From: an uncultured Eubacteriales bacterium
Lineage (GTDB): Bacteria > Bacillota > Clostridia > Oscillospirales > Acutalibacteraceae
NCBI GenBank assembly: GCA_900314795.1
Contig: OMWP01000019.1
Coordinates: 1 to 48,808 of the forward strand
Direction: 5' to 3'
Length of the DNA: 48,808 bases
The notes beneath the pieces are model-generated. The model was given only the letters and a program-made list of their open reading frames with translations, was not told the DNA's origin and did no database searches. The translations under genes were made by a program, and so were the position numbers. Below are positions 33,229-41,746 of this stretch, in pieces (the stretch's first letter is position 1; each line of letters begins with the position of its first letter).

Positions 33229-33435
33229 ATGAACGGTGTATTTACCAAGGAATGGTGGATCGCGGCAGGCGTCCGCGCGTTAAAGACCTTCGCCGAGGGC
33301 GCGCTCGCGGTCATCGGCACCCAGGCGGCGTTCATCCACGAGGTCAACTGGTTGATGGTGCTCTCCGGCGGTGCGCTGGCGGCAGTCGTCAGCTTACTGC
33401 TCGCGATCAAGGGCTTGCCCGAGGTCGGCGAGTAG
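33229..33435 (+). CDS. Phage holin, r1t-like
   Basis: This 68-residue protein has two hydrophobic helices (about 12-32 and 42-62). FTKEWWIAAGVRALKTFAEG and VNWLMVLSGGALAAVVSLL match the r1t-type holin family, which makes membrane lesions to release endolysin. The ATG follows AGAAAGGAAGG. No endolysin, tail or integrase gene lies nearby; repeats begin right after the stop. So this is a small prophage remnant, or a domesticated holin. Confidence 0.85.
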   Translation: MNGVFTKEWWIAAGVRALKTFAEGALAVIGTQAAFIHEVNWLMVLSGGALAAVVSLLLAIKGLPEVGE

Positions 33436-33444
33436 CGAAAGGTA

Positions 33445-34170
33445 ATCGTCATTGCGAGGAGGCGGTAAAGCCGCCGACGTGGCAATCTCAACCAAAAAAA
33501 CAATCTGAAAATTGAATAATGAATCATAAACAGCACCCCGATCATTCAATGCTCGGGGTGCTGCTGCGTAGGGGAGGGGCTTGAGGAGTTGTCCAAATCT
33601 ATGATTTGGCGTACAACTCCCATGCAACAGCGCTCCAAGAGCGGATTTATCCGTGATTGGCTAAGCGCCACTGCTGCTCCTCCCGAAACCCTTCCAATCA
33701 ATGCCGCCTATCGCGGAGCAGATCAATCCTTCCGTAGGGTACGGCGCTTGCGACGTACCGCAACCTTTCCGTACCATGTCACCCAAACGCGGAGCAAATG
33801 AAACGCCCTGCCGCGGGAGCACCAAGGCACTCCCCTACAATTTCACTGCAACGTCTCTTGTAGGGGATGACGCTTTGAGGAGTTGTCCAAATCTATGATT
33901 TGGCTAACAACTCCCATGCAAGGCTCTCCCAAGAAGCGGAGCATACTTGCGAACGCTGATTGGCTGAGAGCTATCGGTAGGCATATCCGGTTGGTATGCT
34001 TTGATCTCGTGGAACACGCGTGTTCGCGGCTCCTCCTCTCCCCATAACTCGGGGCGTTATGGGGATCCTGTGTTCGTGATTGGTTAAGCGCCACTGTGCG
34101 ACATCCCGAAGCCTTTTCGTGATATCTCATTTATGTGATGAACTGAAAACTGAAAACTGAAGAATGAATA
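33445..34170. repeat. Repeat cluster with nested elements
   Basis: No gene is seen between the holin and the tRNA. Contents: CATTGCGAGG module (33449-33492); AAATTGAATAATGAATC run and CACCCCGATC..GGGGTG stem-loop; G-rich hairpin whose loop holds a whole GGAGTTGTCCAAATC element (33568-33685); GTAGGGTACGGCGC hairpin (33736 on); inverted G-rich arm (33812-33840); a GGGGATGACGC..GCGACATCCC element (33860-34108) whose interior holds another GGAGTTGT element, further modules and ACACGCGTGT (34014-34023); and an AACTGAAAACTG run. Confidence 0.75.
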
Positions 34171-34208
34171 ATACAAAAAGACCTGCCACATTTGTGACAG
34201 GTCTTTTT
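34170..34208 (-). terminator. Terminator of tRNA-Val
   Basis: AAAAAGACCTG (mismatch) CACA and its complement form a long stem-loop with T-tracts on both strands, immediately 3' of the tRNA on the minus strand. Confidence 0.85.
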
Positions 34209-34210
34209 GA

Positions 34211-34287
34211 TGGTGGAGACTGCTGGACTTGAACCAGTGACCTCCTGCGTGTGAAGCAGGCGCTCTCACCAGCTGAGCTAAGCCTCC
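34211..34287 (-). tRNA. tRNA-Val (anticodon CAC), CCA encoded
   Basis: Read on the minus strand the gene begins GGAGGCT and ends AGTCTCC-A-CCA. The acceptor stem pairs fully with one G-T. The anticodon stem-loop CCTGC-TTCACAC-GCAGG gives anticodon CAC, for GTG valine codons. The T-arm CTGGTTCAAGTCCAG is standard. It is flanked by a good promoter upstream and a terminator downstream. Confidence 0.95.
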
Positions 34288-34358
34288 GTATTGTTTTGAT
34301 CTTCATTACGAGGCACATTTGTGTGCCGTGGTAATCTCAACCGATCTCAACTGTCCCT

Positions 34359-34387
34359 TATTGTACTCCAATGTTTTTGTGATGTCA
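34359..34387 (-). promoter_or_regulatory. Promoter of tRNA-Val
   Basis: TTGACA (34382-34387) and TACAAT (34359-34364) on the minus strand, 17-base spacing. A CATTACGAGG-type repeat (about 34303-34341) lies between this promoter and the tRNA, within the primary transcript. Confidence 0.7.
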
Positions 34388-34557
34388 AGCCCTATGTGCA
34401 GAAACCGATCTTCCCAAAAATCCTCTCTGATTCGATGCCTTCTCGCCTAAAATGAGCAAACTTGAGCAAACGCCCGTGAATCCGCTTGTACATTATATAT
34501 AAAATATTTCAACATCTTTTAGAACAAGTCACAAATCGTAGTTTTCGTGATAATAAA

Positions 34558-34605
34558 TGATTGAATTTGCTTGACTTTGATTGAGCTAGTGGTATAATTC
34601 AATCA
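34558..34605 (+). promoter_or_regulatory. fru operon promoter with three TGATTGA half-sites
   Basis: TTGACT (34571-34576) and TATAAT (34593-34598) are 16 bases apart, 15 to 45 bases before the fruR start. TGATTGA occurs at 34558 and 34578 and, inverted (TCAATCA), at 34599, so copies are 20-21 bases apart, on one face of the helix. The outer two extend to a perfect 10-base inverted repeat (TGATTGAATT / AATTCAATCA) around the promoter. This suits binding by the DeoR-type regulator encoded next. Confidence 0.65.
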
Positions 34606-34619
34606 GAGAGGTGAGACAG

Positions 34620-35369
34620 ATGCTGACCGAGGAAAGATACCAGAGGATCCTACAGATTTTGGATGACCGAAACGCGGTCACCGTAGCGGAGCTTTCCCGA
34701 CAGCTGAGCATCTCCGAATCCACGATCCGCCGCGACCTCAACGCGCTCGCCGAGATGGGCAAGCTCAATAAGGTTTTCGGCGGCGCAACCGCGTTGACGC
34801 GCAGCTCCGGTATCTTTGAAACGGACGTCGCGAACCGCATGAACACCATGGGGGAGGAGAAGACGGCGATCGCGCAGTATGCCGCGACCCTGATCCACGA
34901 CGACGACTTTGTGTTCATCGACGCCGGCACCACCACCGCGCGGCTGATCGACTTCATCGAAAACAACAAAGCGACCTATGTGACCAACGGCATCATCCAC
35001 GCGCAAAAGCTCACCAATAAGGGCTTTGAGACCTACATCATCGGCGGCAGGATCAAGCCGCTGACCGAGGCTGTCGTCGGCACCAACGGCATCAAGAGCC
35101 TTGAGGGCATGAATTTTACTAAAGCGTTCATGGGCACCAACGGCATCGACGTTACCGCGGGCTTCACCACCCCCGATATCGATGAAGCCCGCCTCAAGGA
35201 AGCGGCGGTGCACAACAGCTACATGACCTTTGTCCTCGCGGATCATACCAAATTCCGCAAGGTGTGCGCCGTGACCTTTGCTCCGTTAAGAGTCGGATGT
35301 ATCATCACCGATGACTGTCCGGATAACAAATACAGTGAGATAACCATCGTCAAGGAGGTAAAGAAATGA
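34620..35369 (+). CDS. fruR: DeoR-family transcriptional regulator of the fructose operon
   Basis: This 249-residue repressor has an N-terminal winged helix (about 5-55: RYQRILQILDD, VTVAELSRQLSISESTIRRD) and a C-terminal sugar-phosphate sensor of the DeoR type (DAGTTT, FITNGI-like TYVTNGIIHA, IGG and TDDCPDN). Members in this position respond to fructose 1-phosphate or fructose 1,6-bisphosphate. The ATG at 34620 is better spaced from AGAGAGGTG than the GTG at 34611. It overlaps fruK by four bases (ATGA). Self-regulation through the half-sites upstream is inferred. Confidence 0.9.
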   Translation: MLTEERYQRILQILDDRNAVTVAELSRQLSISESTIRRDLNALAEMGKLNKVFGGATALTRSSGIFETDVANRMNTMGEEKTAIAQYAATLIHDDDFVFIDAGTTTARLIDFIENNKATYVTNGIIHAQKLTNKGFETYIIGGRIKPLTEAVVGTNGIKSLEGMNFTKAFMGTNGIDVTAGFTTPDIDEARLKEAAVHNSYMTFVLADHTKFRKVCAVTFAPLRVGCIITDDCPDNKYSEITIVKEVKK

Positions 35370-36271
35370 TTTATACCGTAACGCTCAGCCCGTCGATCGA
35401 CTATATCGTGCGTATGTCGAGCATGCGTTCCAACACCACCAACCGTACCGACAGCGAGGAGTTCTATTTCGGCGGCAAGGGTATCAACGTGTCCCAGGTG
35501 TTGGCGGAGCTGGATCTGGACAGCACCGCATTCGGATTTTTAGCAGGCTTCACCGGTGAGGCGATCGAAAAGGGTCTGCGCAATAACCGCATCCACACCG
35601 ATTTCATCCATCTGGACGAGGGCTTCACTCGTATCAATATCAAGATCAAAGCCGGCGGCGAGACCGAGATCAACGGTCAGGGCCCCGATATCCCCGACGC
35701 AGCCCTTGAACAGCTGATGCAAAAGCTCGATCAGATCAAGGACGGCGATACCTTAGTCCTCGCGGGCAGTATCCCCAAGACCTGTCCCGACGATATTTAT
35801 GAGCGGATGCTCGAGCGCGTCAAGGATAAGAAGATCATGATCGCCGTTGACGCAACCCGCCAGCTGCTGGTCAACTCGCTGAGCAAGCACCCCTTCCTGA
35901 TCAAGCCCAACCGTCTGGAGCTCTCCGAGATCTTCCATGCGGAGGTGGAGACCGCCGCCGACGTCGAGAAGTACGCCGGCAAGCTGCAGGAGATGGGTGC
36001 GCGCAACGTCATCGTCTCCCTCGGGCGCAAGGGCGCGTTCCTGCTCGATGAAACAGGCGCGACACATACCTGCGGCGTGTTAAAGCAGCCGGTCATCAAC
36101 ACGGTCGGCGCGGGCGACAGCATGGTAGCGGGCTTTATGGCAGGCTACCTTAAGACCGGCGATTACGGCTATGCGCTCAAGCTCGGCTCCGCCTGCGGCA
36201 ACGCAACGTCGTTCCTGCCGGGTCTGGCAACAAGAGCGAAGATCGACGAGGTCTTTGCCCAGCTCAAGTAA
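35366..36271 (+). CDS. fruK: 1-phosphofructokinase
   Basis: This 301-residue PfkB/ribokinase-family enzyme phosphorylates fructose 1-phosphate to fructose 1,6-bisphosphate. The substrate-binding start is MIYTVTLSPSIDYIV with GGKGINVSQVLAEL. The catalytic C-terminal motif is VNTVGAGDSMVAGF, where the Asp is the base. The length is normal. Its overlap with fruR and position before fruA distinguish it from tagatose-6-phosphate kinases of the same family. Confidence 0.93.
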   Translation: MIYTVTLSPSIDYIVRMSSMRSNTTNRTDSEEFYFGGKGINVSQVLAELDLDSTAFGFLAGFTGEAIEKGLRNNRIHTDFIHLDEGFTRINIKIKAGGETEINGQGPDIPDAALEQLMQKLDQIKDGDTLVLAGSIPKTCPDDIYERMLERVKDKKIMIAVDATRQLLVNSLSKHPFLIKPNRLELSEIFHAEVETAADVEKYAGKLQEMGARNVIVSLGRKGAFLLDETGATHTCGVLKQPVINTVGAGDSMVAGFMAGYLKTGDYGYALKLGSACGNATSFLPGLATRAKIDEVFAQLK

Positions 36272-36309
36272 ACTCTAAAAAAGTCATTCGTTTATCAATG
36301 TCATTAAGT

Positions 36310-36395
36310 GAAAGGCTCCTTTTGGTAAAAGGAGCTGTCGCCCGTTGGCGACTGAGGAATTGTATCAATTGTTCGAGCGTTGGCGAGATACTATT
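36310..36395. repeat. GGCTCC...GGAGC element, unnested form
   Basis: GGCTCCTTTTGGTAAAAGGAGC hairpin-type left end, GTCGCC..GGCGAC, then GACTGAGGAATTGTATC..GTTCGAGCG. It is the uninterrupted version of the element that is triply nested at 2574-2757. Located between fruK and fruA. Confidence 0.7.
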
Positions 36396-36511
36396 TTAAC
36401 TTAATGATACTGATATCATCACTCAGGTAATTATTGTCATTCATTACGGAAATACTCCGGATGGCACTGATAACGACATAAATCTCAAAATAAAATGAAA
36501 GGAGAATTTTT

Positions 36512-38455
36512 ATGCGAATCACAGATTTGTTGAAAGCTGACGCGATCCAACTGGGCGCGAAGGTTTCATCAAAAAGCGCGGCGATCGACACGCTGGTTGC
36601 TCTGCACGAAAAGAGCGGCAACTTAAAGGACGCCGCCGCGTACAAGGAAGGTATTCTCAAGCGTGAACAGATGGGCACCACCGCCATCGGTATGGAGGTA
36701 GCGATCCCTCACGCGAAGAGCGAAGCGGTCAAGGCGCCGGCTCTGGCGGCAATCACAGTCCCCGACGGCGTCGATTATGAATCTCCCGACGGCGCACCCT
36801 GCAAGCTGATCTTCATGATCGCGGCTACCATGGACGGCGACGTTCACCTGGAGGTGCTCGCGCGACTCATGCAGATGCTGATGCACGAGGATTTCACCGC
36901 GAAGCTCAAGGCGGCAAAAACTCCCAAGGAGTTCCTCGACATCATCGACAAGCAGGAAGCGGCTCAGTTCCCCGAGGAGGCGGCTGCTCCCGCCCAAAAG
37001 AAAGACGGCTATCAGGTTCTCGCCGTCACCGCATGCCCCACCGGTATCGCGCATACCTACATGGCGGCGGAAGCCCTGCAGAAGGCAGGCGACGAGATGG
37101 GTATCTCCATCAAGGTCGAGACCAACGGCTCCGGCGGTGCAAAGAACGTGCTGACCGCTGACGAGATCGCCAACTGCGACGGTATCATCATCGCGGCTGA
37201 CAAGACCGTTGAGACCGCTCGTTTTGACGGCAAGCCCGTCTATTCCACCAAGGTTGCTGACGGCATCCATAAGCCGCAGGAGCTGATCAACAAGATCGTC
37301 AACAAGGAAGTTCCCGTATTCCACAGCGACAAAAAGGCTGAGGGCGGCTCCTCCTCCGTCGGCGATGAAAGCTTCGGCAGAAAACTCTATAAGCACCTGA
37401 TGAACGGTGTTTCCCATATGCTTCCGTTCGTTGTCGCAGGCGGTATCTTTATCGCGATCGCGTTCCTGATCGACGCCCTTTCCGGCGCTCCGCAGGACGG
37501 CAACTTCGGTTCCGTTACTCCCGCGGCTGCATGGTTCAAGACCATCGGCGGCGTGGCATTCGGCTTCATGCTCCCGATCCTCGCGGGCTTTATCGGACAG
37601 TCCATCGCTGACCGTCCCGGTCTGCTCGTCGGTTTCGTCGGCGGTTCGCTGGCGGCTACCGGTTCCACCTTCGCTGCTCCCGGCGGCGACGGCACTGCCG
37701 TATCCGGCTTCCTCGGCGCTCTGCTCGCAGGCTTCCTCGCAGGCTGGCTGATGAAGATGATCGAAAAGGCTTGCGACCATCTGCCGCGTGCTTTGGAGGG
37801 TATCAAGCCCGTTCTGATCTACCCGCTCGTCGGTCTCGGCGTTGTCGGCATCATGATGTGCGCTGTCAACCCGATCGTCGGCTGGCTCAACGGCAAGCTG
37901 ACTGAGGGCGTATCCGCTATGGCTCAGAATCCCGCGCTCATCGTTCCCGTATGCGCACTGCTCGCCGGCATGATGGCGATCGACATGGGCGGCCCCTTCA
38001 ACAAGGCTGCTTACGTCACCGCTACCGGTCTGTTGGCTTCCGGTGCGATCGGCACCAACGAAGGCCCCTTCATGATCATGGCTGCTGTTATGATCGGCGG
38101 TATGGTTCCTCCGATCGCGATCGCGCTGTCCACCACCTTCTTCAAGAAGAAGTGGACTGCTGAAGAGAGAAAGAACGGCCCCGTCAACTACATCATGGGT
38201 CTTAGCTTCATCACCGAGGGTGCGATCCCTTACGCTGCGGGTCATCCGTGGCCGGTCATCCCCGCTTGCATCGTTGGTTCCGCTGTCGCAGGCGCGCTGT
38301 CCGCTCTGTTCGGCTGCACCCTGATGGCTCCTCACGGCGGTATCTTCGTACTGCCCACCATCGGCAAGCCCCTCATGTACTTCCTCGCTCTGGTCATCGG
38401 CGCGGTAGCAGGCGGTCTGCTCCTCTCCATCCTCAAGAAGCCCGTAGAAGAATAA
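36512..38455 (+). CDS. fruA: PTS fructose transporter, fused IIA-IIB-IIC
   Basis: This 647-residue permease takes up fructose and phosphorylates it to fructose 1-phosphate. IIA (about 1-150) has the phospho-accepting His67 in AIPHAKSEA. IIB (about 165-265) has Cys175 in TACPTGIAHTYMAAEAL. IIC (about 290-640) is a multi-helix membrane domain with GGIFIAIAFLID and the conserved FITEGAIPYAAGHP. All domains look complete. The ATG follows GAAAGGAG. It receives phosphate from HPr and Enzyme I, encoded just downstream. Confidence 0.96.
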   Translation: MRITDLLKADAIQLGAKVSSKSAAIDTLVALHEKSGNLKDAAAYKEGILKREQMGTTAIGMEVAIPHAKSEAVKAPALAAITVPDGVDYESPDGAPCKLIFMIAATMDGDVHLEVLARLMQMLMHEDFTAKLKAAKTPKEFLDIIDKQEAAQFPEEAAAPAQKKDGYQVLAVTACPTGIAHTYMAAEALQKAGDEMGISIKVETNGSGGAKNVLTADEIANCDGIIIAADKTVETARFDGKPVYSTKVADGIHKPQELINKIVNKEVPVFHSDKKAEGGSSSVGDESFGRKLYKHLMNGVSHMLPFVVAGGIFIAIAFLIDALSGAPQDGNFGSVTPAAAWFKTIGGVAFGFMLPILAGFIGQSIADRPGLLVGFVGGSLAATGSTFAAPGGDGTAVSGFLGALLAGFLAGWLMKMIEKACDHLPRALEGIKPVLIYPLVGLGVVGIMMCAVNPIVGWLNGKLTEGVSAMAQNPALIVPVCALLAGMMAIDMGGPFNKAAYVTATGLLASGAIGTNEGPFMIMAAVMIGGMVPPIAIALSTTFFKKKWTAEERKNGPVNYIMGLSFITEGAIPYAAGHPWPVIPACIVGSAVAGALSALFGCTLMAPHGGIFVLPTIGKPLMYFLALVIGAVAGGLLLSILKKPVEE

Positions 38456-38473
38456 TCAATTGCAAATATCGGT

Positions 38474-38499
38474 ATACGGAGGGGGCAACCCCTCTGTAT
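38474..38499 (+). promoter_or_regulatory. Stem-loop between fruA and ptsH
   Basis: ATACGGAGGGG and CCCCTCTGTAT form an 11-bp stem (one G-T) with a GCAA loop and no T-tract. It may be a processing or stability hairpin that sets ptsH level relative to fruA. That is inference. Confidence 0.45.
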
Positions 38500-38524
38500 G
38501 CCTGACCCCTAAAGGAGAACAATT

Positions 38525-38788
38525 ATGGTATCAAAAAAAGTAACGATCGTTAACGCGCAGGGCTTCCATATGCGTCCTGCCAATGTATTTGCCGCCGCGA
38601 TGATGAAGCATCCGTGCGACGTAACGCTCAGAGTCAACGGTAAAGACGTCAACGCAAAGAGCCTGATGAATATCATCGCTGCCTGCATCAAGTGCGGCAA
38701 CGAAGTCGAAGTTATCTGCAACGGCGCTGATGAAGACGCGGCGCTGGCTGAAGCAGTCGAGATGATCGAGAGCGGCTTCGGCGAATAA
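38525..38788 (+). CDS. ptsH: Phosphocarrier protein HPr
   Basis: This 87-residue PTS phosphocarrier has the phosphorylation site His15 in GFHMRPAN. The Gram-positive regulatory Ser46 (NAKSLMNI) is present in the standard position, so control by HPr kinase and CcpA-type carbon regulation is possible. The ATG follows AAAGGAG. It sits between fruA and ptsI, whereas many Firmicutes keep ptsHI apart from the fructose genes. Confidence 0.96.
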   Translation: MVSKKVTIVNAQGFHMRPANVFAAAMMKHPCDVTLRVNGKDVNAKSLMNIIAACIKCGNEVEVICNGADEDAALAEAVEMIESGFGE

Positions 38789-38799
38789 GATTTGAATTA

Positions 38800-38937
38800 T
38801 TTGTCATTGCGAGGACGCGCGCGTCTTTTTCCGTCATAATTTCAATCGTTGATCGGATGGATGCATGCGCCTCGCAATATTTATTTAAACTTGTCATTGC
38901 GAGAAAAAGACGCACGCGTCCAATCTCAACCAATTAT
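38800..38937. repeat. Two CATTGCGAG-type repeats between ptsH and ptsI
   Basis: TTGTCATTGCGAGGACGCGCGCGTC and TTGTCATTGCGAG, AAAAAGACGCACGCGTCC, AATCTCAACC. Both carry ACGCG-type palindromes. An in-frame upstream extension of ptsI would only translate them. Confidence 0.7.
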
Positions 38938-38952
38938 AATAAAGAGGTGATA

Positions 38953-40656
38953 ATGATGATGAAAGGATTAGGCGTTTCCGATGGCTACGGTATCGGCAGA
39001 GTGATGCTGATACTCGACCAGAAGCTGGATTATACGCCTCGTGAAATAGCCGACGTAGACGCTGAGATCGCGCGTTTCCATGACGCGATCGATCAGTTTA
39101 CCAAGAACACCCTCGAACAGGCGGACGCCGTCCGCAAATCCACCGGCGATAAGGAAGCCGAGATCTTAGAGGGTCATATCGCGATCATCGCCGATCCCTT
39201 TATGAAGGGCGAGATCGAGAACCTGATCAAGGCGCACCAGTGCGCTGAGGCGGCTGTCGAGCAGATCTGCCAGATGTTCATCGATATGTTCACGGCGACG
39301 GGTGACGACCTGACCATGCAGCGTGCCGCCGACGTCAAGGATATCCGCGACAGTCTGCTCGCGATCCTCCTCGGCGTGCAGGAGGTCAAGATCAGCGACG
39401 CGCCCGAGGGCACCGTGCTGGTCGTTCGCGAGCTCACCCCCTCGATGACCGCCGGTATCAAGAAGGAGAATATCGTCGGTATCATTGCCGAGACCGGCTC
39501 CCAGACCTCTCATTCCGCGATCTTAGCGCGCGCGATGGAGATCCCCGCCGTGCTCAGCGTACCGAACGCTTTGGCTCAGCTGAGCTCCGGCGAGCAGATC
39601 ATCGTCGACGGCTTCAACGGCGACGTCATCACCGCTCCGAGCGAGGAGATCATGGAGGAGTATGTCGCCAAGCGCGATACCTTCCTCAGAGAAAAGCGTG
39701 AGCTCGAGCTCTATCGCGGTAAGCCCACCGTATCTGCGTCGGGCGAGACCTATGAGCTGTGCTGTAATATCGGCACCCCCAAGGACGCCGCCAAGGCGAT
39801 GGAAAAGGACGGCGAGGGCGTCGGACTCTTCCGCACCGAATTCCTGTTCATGGATCGTACCGCTCTGCCTACCGAGGACGAGCAGTTTGAAGCATACAAG
39901 ACAGCCGCCGTCGTGCTCAAGGGCAAGCCCCTCATCATCCGCACGCTGGATATCGGCGGCGATAAGGAGATCCCGTATCTGGGTCTCGAAAAAGAAGAGA
40001 ACCCCTTCATGGGCTTCCGCGCGATCCGCTATTGCCTGAAGCACCGCGATATGTTCAAGTCACAGATCAAGGCGATCCTGCGCGCGTCCGCGTTCGGCGA
40101 CGTCCGCATCATGTTCCCGCTGATCACCGCTGTTGAGGAACTGCGCGAGGGCAAGGCGCTGGTGGAAGAGGCAAAATCCGACCTGCGCGCCTCGGGTATC
40201 GAATTCAACGAGAATATCCCCGTCGGCGTGATGACCGAGACCTCCGCCTCCGGCGTGATCGCCGATCTTTTGGCAAAGGAAGCGGACTTCTTCTCCATCG
40301 GCACCAACGATCTGACCGGCTATACCATGGCATGTGACCGCGGCAACTCTGATGTCGGCTACCTCTATTCTCCGTTCCAGCCGTCTGTCCTGCGCCTGAT
40401 CAAGAGCATTATCGAAAACGGCGTGCGCGCCGGTATCCCTGTCGGCATGTGCGGCGAGGCTGCCGCCAACCCGATGATGGTGCCGCTGCTGATCAGCTTC
40501 GGCCTGACCGAGTTCTCGGTCTCCGCCGTGTCGGTACTCAAGGTGCGCAAGTGCATCGCTAACTGGACAAAGGACGAGGCAGACAAGGTTGCCGAAAAGG
40601 TCATGTCCATGGCAACGGAAAAAGAGATCACGGACTACCTCAAAACCGTTATCTGA
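38953..40656 (+). CDS. ptsI: PTS Enzyme I (phosphoenolpyruvate-protein phosphotransferase)
   Basis: This protein has about 567 residues and starts the PTS phosphate chain from PEP to HPr. The active-site His is at about 187 in GSQTSHSAILARAMEIPAV. The PEP-binding barrel has LFRTEFLFMDR, MFPLIT, the signature DFFSIGTNDLTGYTMACDRG and the C-terminal GMCGEAA. Three ATG codons in a row (38953, 38956, 38959) follow AAAGAGGTGA; the true start is one of these. A strong terminator follows, so the fru-pts cluster probably ends here. Confidence 0.95.
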   Translation: MMMKGLGVSDGYGIGRVMLILDQKLDYTPREIADVDAEIARFHDAIDQFTKNTLEQADAVRKSTGDKEAEILEGHIAIIADPFMKGEIENLIKAHQCAEAAVEQICQMFIDMFTATGDDLTMQRAADVKDIRDSLLAILLGVQEVKISDAPEGTVLVVRELTPSMTAGIKKENIVGIIAETGSQTSHSAILARAMEIPAVLSVPNALAQLSSGEQIIVDGFNGDVITAPSEEIMEEYVAKRDTFLREKRELELYRGKPTVSASGETYELCCNIGTPKDAAKAMEKDGEGVGLFRTEFLFMDRTALPTEDEQFEAYKTAAVVLKGKPLIIRTLDIGGDKEIPYLGLEKEENPFMGFRAIRYCLKHRDMFKSQIKAILRASAFGDVRIMFPLITAVEELREGKALVEEAKSDLRASGIEFNENIPVGVMTETSASGVIADLLAKEADFFSIGTNDLTGYTMACDRGNSDVGYLYSPFQPSVLRLIKSIIENGVRAGIPVGMCGEAAANPMMVPLLISFGLTEFSVSAVSVLKVRKCIANWTKDEADKVAEKVMSMATEKEITDYLKTVI

Positions 40657-40706
40657 TTTTGTTGCAAGGCTTTGTGATGCATATCAACATAACAATCTGA
40701 ATCAAC

Positions 40707-40740
40707 AAAGGCGCAGGAACCCCTGCGCCTTTACTGTTTT
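40707..40740 (+). terminator. Terminator of the fru-pts cluster
   Basis: AAAGGCGCAGG and CCTGCGCCTTT form a perfect 11-bp stem with loop AACC, then ACTGTTTT. Confidence 0.85.
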
Positions 40741-40760
40741 ATCAGCGTTGTAAAACAACC

Positions 40761-41045
40761 GTAGGGGATGACGCTTTGAGGAATTGTCCAAATCTTTGAT
40801 TTGGGTAACAATTCCCATGCAACAGCGCTCCAAGAGCAGATTTATCTGCGATTGGTTAAGCGCCACTGTGCGACATCCCGAAACCTTCCCGATATATCCC
40901 ATTTGCGCGCGAAGCAAATCAAGCGTACTGAGTCGGGGCGTCGTGAACGTCGCCCCCTACAAATCTACTGCAACGTCTCTTGTAGGGGAGGGGCTTGCTC
41001 CTCCCGTCACCTTTCCGTCAAACGCCATCCAAATGCGAAGCATAG
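40761..41045. repeat. Nested element and hairpin cluster
   Basis: GGGGATGACGC..GCGACATCCC ends (40761-40880) enclose a GGAATTGTCCAAATC..GATTTGGGTAACAATTCC element plus its ATGCAACAGCGCTCC tail. Then an inverted GGGGCGTCGTGAACGTCGCCCC arm and a G-rich hairpin (40980-41005) follow. Confidence 0.75.
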
Positions 41046-41485
41046 CATTCCCTCCGTAGGGTACGGCGCTTGTCGACGTACCGAACCTTTCCATACCATG
41101 TCACCCAAACGCGGAGCAAATGAAACGCCCTGCCGCGGGAGCGCCAAGGCACTCCCCTACAAATCCGCTGTAACGTCTATCGTAGGGGAGGGGCTCGCTC
41201 CTCCCGAAACCTTTGGCACGATGTTATCCAAATGCGAAGCATAGCATTCCCTCCGTAGGGTACGGCGCTTGCGACGTACCGCAACCTTTCCGTACCATGT
41301 CACCCAAACGCGGAGCAAATGAAACGCCCTGCCGCGGGAGCGCCAAGGCACTCCCCTACAATTTCACTGCAACGTCTACTGTAGGGGAGGGGCTCGCTCC
41401 TCCCGTCACCTTTCCGTCAAACGCCATCCGAATGCGAAGCATAGCATTCCCTCCGTAGGGTACGGCGCTTGCGACGTACCGCACG
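41046..41485. repeat. Tandem duplication of a 199-200 bp repeat block
   Basis: The block CATTCCCTCCGTAGGGTACGG ... GCGAAGCATAG starts at 41046, 41245 and 41445 (third copy partial, to about 41485). Each full unit contains the GTAGGGTACGGCGC hairpin, an ACGCGGAGCAAATGAAACGCC linker, an inverted G-rich arm and a forward G-rich hairpin (41182, 41380). Copies differ by scattered substitutions, so the duplication is not very recent or has been subject to exchange. Confidence 0.8.
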
Positions 41486-41514
41486 TTTGGTCACGCACTC
41501 ACCCAAGCGCAAAG

Positions 41515-41700
41515 CAAATGCCTGTTTCCGTAGGAATGACCATTGGACACGCGTGTCCGACCACCTCTTTTTTGCACAAAAAACGCCGCATAAAACAGCC
41601 GAAATCCCATAGAGTAACAATGGACAACACGCGGCAAATGTATTATACTGGAACTATAAAATCCTTTATAGTAGGGGAGGGGCTTGCTCCTCCCGATAAT
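41515..41700. repeat. End of repeat cluster and leader of the BMP-like gene
   Basis: ACACGCGTGT (41547-41556) in a GTAGGAATGACC hairpin, a non-repeat segment with the promoter, an ACTATAAA..TTTATAGT stem-loop (41654-41673) and a G-rich hairpin (41671-41695). Confidence 0.6.
41621..41649 (+). promoter_or_regulatory. Promoter of the BMP-like operon
   Basis: TGGACA (41621-41626) and TATACT (41644-41649), 17-base spacing. The transcript would carry the ACTATAAA stem-loop and a G-rich hairpin before the start codon at 41747. Confidence 0.6.
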
Positions 41701-41746
41701 CATCAGGTGCGGGGTGAGCCCGCCCTTTTACGAAAGGATGATCCGT

